Below are positions 59,824 to 64,000 of a stretch of DNA of 64,000 nucleotides, in pieces. Numbering within the stretch: the stretch's first letter is position 1; each line of letters starts with the position of its first letter. The stretch comes from Aurifilum marmelostoma. Lineage: Eukaryota; Ascomycota; Sordariomycetes; Diaporthales; Cryphonectriaceae. Position numbers and translations under genes: made by a program. The stretch spans positions 930,001 through 994,000 of the forward strand of contig JAMXSV010000001.1 of the NCBI GenBank assembly GCA_027559495.1. The letters run 5' to 3'. The notes beneath the pieces were generated by a model. The model had not been told where the DNA came from and did no database searches. It saw nothing but the letters and a program-made list of their open reading frames with translations.

Positions 59824-59830
59824 AAAAAAA
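59773..59830. repeat. A49 tract followed by T and A8
   Basis: The longest homopolymer of the window. It begins just after AGCGAGGAGCGCT and is preceded at 59692-59715 by a GC-rich hairpin (arms GGCCCC and GGGGCC around CCGCGG). It could be the poly-A tail of an old retroposed sequence, but no element body or target duplication was recognised. Confidence 0.85.
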
Positions 59831-61344
59831 GACTACTATGTACAACCGTCTACTGTAATATAGACCCTGAAGCATTGATGCATGAATATAGGCAATCTCG
59901 CAAATGGCCCTGCCTATAGACAACAGGCCCGTAACCATTACCCGCCTGTCCCCCACCCTCTTTCGACCTCCACCAAAAGAGAGGAGAAAGAAGAAGAAAA
60001 AAAAGAAGAAGACGCGCACGCAGGAATAAAAGGTTAAAAAAAGAGAAAACGAAACGAAAACGAAACAAGATTGGCGAACCGCGCCTCAATTAGAAATCAA
60101 TGAATGGGCTGATTGATTATTGACTTTGCTGCCTCTCCTCCCCCCCCCCCTTTTTTTTTTGTTTCCCTTTCCCATCTCCTTCTCCCCTTTGGCTCAACTC
60201 TGCGCCCGCCAACCTCGTCATGCCGTGTCCTTTGTACAGTACACGAACTTACTTACACACACATACTTACAAGCCGAGCACTGGGGGGCTAACACATGTT
60301 CACGGTGATCTCCACCATTCTTTTCCTACGTGATCATTCATCCTCTCGAGGATAAAGCGTCCAGGGCAGTGATGATCCCTGGAATCATGCAATCCATATA
60401 CGGCAGAGGGCGCGCCGCGTGACGGACAGGAGGAATAAGAAAAGGGGGGGCTTGGGGGGGGGGGGGAGAATATGAAAAGGCAGGAGAAAAGGGGGGGAAA
60501 GGATGCCAGAGGCTAAGCCCGCACGTCAATATACTACACTGGCTGCTGCGATGTGTCCCATCACCCGCCTCGGGTAACACGACAGGAGGCCATTCGGCCC
60601 TTTGCCATTGTAAGAACATGGACGGGCGGGACAAGACGTGCCTTGCCAAGTCGTAGTGCAACTCTTACCTACGCCAATGCAGGTACCAGACATGAGCGGT
60701 CCCCCCCCCTCATGCGTAACAGTACCTAGTGCAGTGCCGCAACAGGTCCAGTCTGCGCATGACATGTCGGTAGCTGTTGTGTGCAGGATGTGGGAAGTCA
60801 CGCAGCGTGTCGTGGGGGCTGGGACTATCTAGATGGACATGGCCTGAGAGTAAGTCTCGTCGTAGGCATGATGGGTATACTTTTTTCTGGAGCATAGGCG
60901 GCGACGACCTTCTCAGTTTCTGTTATACAAGAGACACGACGGGGACCGACCTCTGCAGATGACGAATGTGCCGCACAGCTTGTTTCACTTTGCTGTCTGT
61001 ATGTGCAGGATTCGCATTTCTTTTTTAATTGTTGTCGTACAATCTCGCACGAATTTCGAAGAGAGCAAAATGTCGCGGTACTACAATGCCCCCGTGAACG
61101 CCATCTCACTTCACCCATCAGTGACCAGTAAACCCAAACTTGCGTGCCTCGAGCCCACGTGTGTATATTACAAACCAATCTTGTCCTGTCTTTCCCTCCA
61201 AACCATAATCATGGATGTTTGCGCAGTCGTTCCGTCCGCATGTCTAACACCACCGACCTGCCCTCATATACCCTCGCAAAACTGCAGATCCGCCTATGAG
61301 ACTGATGCCCTGCCAGTATCCTTCATAACACCTGGGCGAGTCAA

Positions 61345-64000
61345 TTATGCGAAATTGTCGCTTCTGTCGACCCAGATGTCCTCCAGCTCGGCGAAGCTCT
61401 GGAAGTGGATGGGCCGGTGTGCGTCGTTGTAGAACTGCTGAGGCGTGTCAAGCTTGACGCGGACAGGCTTCTTCTCCAGGCCAGAGAAGGCGGAGCCCAT
61501 GAAGCTGTAGTTCCACTGCCCGGTCTCCGGCACCAGGAAGAACCCTCTGTACCGAGGGCTCAGTAACAGCTTGCGCTTCTCGCCCATGCTGGTCGTGAAA
61601 CCTTGAGGCTGATCGCTCTGCAGGTCCCTGTTGTCCACACCCCACTTGTAACCCTGAGGTGTGAGAGCCCATGCAGACAAGGAGACACTGCCTGGCGTGA
61701 AGGACACCGCAACTGTGAGCGTCTTGTCTCTGGCCCACTCAGGGTGTGCGTCGAGGAGCTTGGCGTGCTCGGTGACGTCTGCCGCCGACATGTACGGAAG
61801 CTCGTTGCCAGACATGGTGTGTATCAGACCGAGGGGCTCCATGCCCCTCAGCATCTCGTGCTGGGGGAGCTGCTGAGGGAGCTGGACGTTGCGGAGCCCA
61901 CCGATCTGAGGAACCAACACAATACACTTGATCTCCTTGACCTGATCGTTGTCGGGTGGAGATGCTCCGTAGAGGTAACCGGCTACCTGAACGCGGAGGT
62001 CCGCAATGGTGATGAACCGCTTGAGGATGTTGTTCGGCATGACATAGGTGATGTCATCCAATTCATTGTCGACAGGGGAGACGTAGATGTTGTTCGAACG
62101 GGTACGCAGGTTGGAGCTTGCGATGGCGCGTGTGCGCCATTCCGTCTTGGACGCGAACGTCTGCTGCTCGAACTGTGAGGTGGTCGTGACAATGATCTCC
62201 TCTCCGTGAACATTCTGCGTCTTGGTTGTCACGGCAGTGAGCTGCTGCTGCTCCTGCTGCTGCTTCTCAATCTCGGCCGCCTGCTGCCTCTGCAATGACG
62301 GCGCAGAGATCTCCATACCGAGGATGATATCCCGCACTTCACTGCTGGTCAAGCTGGAGACGTTGACGTTGTTCTTCTTTCCGTAGTCGTTCAAGATCAG
62401 ATCGCGGAGCTGCGTCTCGATCTTGATCCAGTCCTCGTCTGAGAGCGTGGGCCAGATGTGGTGCTCTTGGGTGATGACCGTCTTATCCGGCCGCAGTATC
62501 AGCTTCGTCTTGTCCATGTTGACGTGCAAAGCACGAAGGATAAGGATCAGACGTGAGAAGGCCGTGTATGACGAGATGCTCTTCAACCATTCGTCATAAA
62601 GGTTGAACAGAACCATCTGCGGCTCCGTAGCCCTGAGGATCATGTCGCCCAGCTTCTCCACCTTCATAGCAGCCTGGAAGGGAAGCTGCAGTTCGGAAGC
62701 ACGGATAGAGATGTTCGGGAAGTCCAGCAGATTGACCTCCAGGGGGTCCAGTAAGCCCTTTCGGGTAACGATCAGCTGCTTGGGCTGTTCTTCCACCGGC
62801 AGGGACCGAATAAGAGCTGCAACTTCTTCCGCAGTCTTCCATTTCGCCAGTTGTCCAAGACGTTTCTGTCCGGCCCATACGCTGGTGTGGATGATCTTCA
62901 GGAACAACTGCCCGGTCCTGGGGTTGAAGATGAAGATGGCGCCGTTGATGGGTTTGGTGGTCAAGTTGCCTTCGAACGTCTTGTGAATGGTGACACGGTA
63001 GACGTTGGTGTCGTCGATGAACAACTGCGTCTGGTTGCTGAACAGCTCCGAGTAGTTCTGAGAGTTCAAGAACTCTTGGTTGCTCTCAGAAGCGTACAGC
63101 TGAAGACCCTTCCTGATACGCTCGCGCAGGACGTACAGAGCAGGATTTGCCTTCATGATCTTGGCCATGGCCTGCTGCACGAGGATCTTCAGCCCCGGGA
63201 AGTAGTGACCATAGGCGGAATACAAGTTGTATGCCAGGTCGATGCCGATCATGAGACCAGTGGCCGAGGGGTAAAGACTCATGCTGTCCGTGGTGTAGTC
63301 GAGGTACTTGGCACGGACATATCGCTCAATGTCGTGTGAGTCGTAGTCGCCATACCGCAGCTGGACATCTACCCAGAACTTGTTCGTCGTGGTTGGCTCG
63401 ATGATATCTTTGGTGTCGAATAACATCGACGGACGAGTGACATTCCACTTATGACTGGCAAACAGCTGAATATCGGCGCAGGAACTGTTCATCTTGTACG
63501 ACTTTCGAGGGTGGATGGTCTCCTTCTGCACCGACTCGATGCCGAGTGACTCGAGCTCCTGATCAAACACCTGGCAAAGATCCATTCTATGATTTTGAGT
63601 TAGCAAGTGACCCTTCCTTTCAGAACCCGACCTCTTGACTTACGTAATGCTTTCATGGCACTTCTGCCACAAATGAGCCCGGAAGATCTGGATGAGTGAG
63701 ATCTTCAGTGTCGGAATCTTGCCATGCAGGAAGATACCCGTCAGATCCAACTGCACTTGGAAGCCCACATAAACGTTCGCTCTGGATTGGAAGTCAGTAA
63801 AATTTGTCTGATTCAAAGATACATAAGATATACACACCTGTTGATAGTTGGTGACCACCAGAGTGTAAAGCGACGGTTGGGAATCTGGTTCAGACCAGAT
63901 CGTTGGGCGTTCGTCAACTTCTTGAACTTCATGGATTCTGTGAACAGCCGTTAGAGGATATTCAATTCTTATAAATACCAAGAACCGAAGGTAATGGCGA
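61345..64000 (-). CDS. prp8: Pre-mRNA-splicing factor PRP8, C-terminal part (partial)
   Basis: Central U5 snRNP scaffold of the spliceosome. Visible exons, in reading order: 64000-63986 (tail of an exon), 63937-63838, 63781-63644 and 63586-61345, about 831 residues. Introns are 48-57 nt with CTAAC or CTGAC branch sites. The text is nearly invariant PRP8: LTNAQRSGLNQIPNRRFTLW joins ANVYVGFQVQLDLTGIFLHG across an intron. ESI, Thr, MDLCQVFDQELE joins across the next. SVWAGQKRLGQLAKWKTAEE and LRALHVNMDKTK belong to the RNase H-like region. GYLYGASPPDNDQVKEI opens the Jab1/MPN-like domain, and the protein ends in a short tail, VDRSDNFA. The larger N-terminal part, with the reverse-transcriptase-like domain, lies beyond the right edge. 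No intein is present in the visible part. Confidence 0.97.

Larger units (their letters stand above)
52388..61344. other. 9 kb gene-poor region
   Basis: Upstream of the Myb-like gene and downstream of PRP8. No frame with motifs or steady composition; the longest (56712-55915, minus) translates to featureless sequence. It holds many homopolymer runs, for example T23 at 59345-59367 and A49 at 59773-59821. It also has several GTAC-centred palindromic strings, for example TACGGAGTAC at 59651-59660. The first kilobase upstream of 52387 is presumably the Myb-like promoter, and the last few hundred bases the PRP8 3' end. Confidence 0.5.

Noticed and set aside
59771..60019. Phe-rich frame over the A49 tract
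   Set aside because: A poly-Phe artefact of the homopolymer.
61345..63606. Possible intein in PRP8, a known insertion site in fungi
   Set aside because: The visible PRP8 exon is continuous with the family sequence and has no insertion. Other parts of PRP8 lie outside the window.

Overview
The window looks like nuclear DNA of a filamentous ascomycete (Pezizomycotina, probably Sordariomycetes; the class is an inference from gene families and architecture). Support comes from short GT-AG introns of about 50-140 nt with CTRAY branch sites, a C2H2 plus fungal-specific transcription factor, a HAK potassium transporter, fungal GH16 and GH64 wall glucanases, a RasGEF of Cdc25 type and PRP8. Gene density is low: ten genes in 64 kb, separated by long tracts rich in homopolymers and dinucleotide repeats.

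Layout. 1-2406 (minus): N-terminal part of a Cdc25-type RasGEF, cut by the left edge. 2407-14665: a 12 kb stretch with no convincing gene. 14666-39326: six genes on the plus strand, namely a zinc-finger transcription factor, a GPI-type GH16 enzyme with an apparent frameshift, a GH64 beta-1,3-glucanase with a C-terminal membrane segment, a six-exon HAK potassium transporter, an Rcm1/NSUN5 rRNA methyltransferase and an MFS exporter. 39713-41147 (minus): a PLC-like phosphodiesterase with six exons, one of only 15 nt. 42171-43520 (plus): a ketopantoate-reductase-like protein, divergent from the phosphodiesterase gene. 43521-51102: mostly gene-free. 51103-52387 (minus): a Myb/SANT-like regulator with unusual frame problems and an in-frame TAG followed by an open, protein-like tail. 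52388-61344: gene-free. 61345-64000 (minus): the C-terminal third of PRP8, running off the right edge.

These genes do not form an obvious biosynthetic cluster. The only functional neighbourhood is the pair of beta-glucan enzymes (GH16 and GH64) downstream of a transcription factor. PRP8, Rcm1, Cdc25 and the pantoate enzyme are housekeeping genes, so this is core chromosome rather than an accessory island. I found no convincing tRNA, 5S rRNA, CRISPR array or intact transposon.

The most interesting observations are gene-structure anomalies. They are a UAG with a leaky-type 3' context in the Myb gene, apparent frame breaks in the Myb and GH16 genes, a 15-nt microexon, a stop-free microsatellite intron in the methyltransferase gene, alternative in-frame acceptors, and repeated homopolymer or microsatellite tracts inside introns. 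All exon joins were made by hand from splice consensus and recalled family sequences; none is backed by transcript data.
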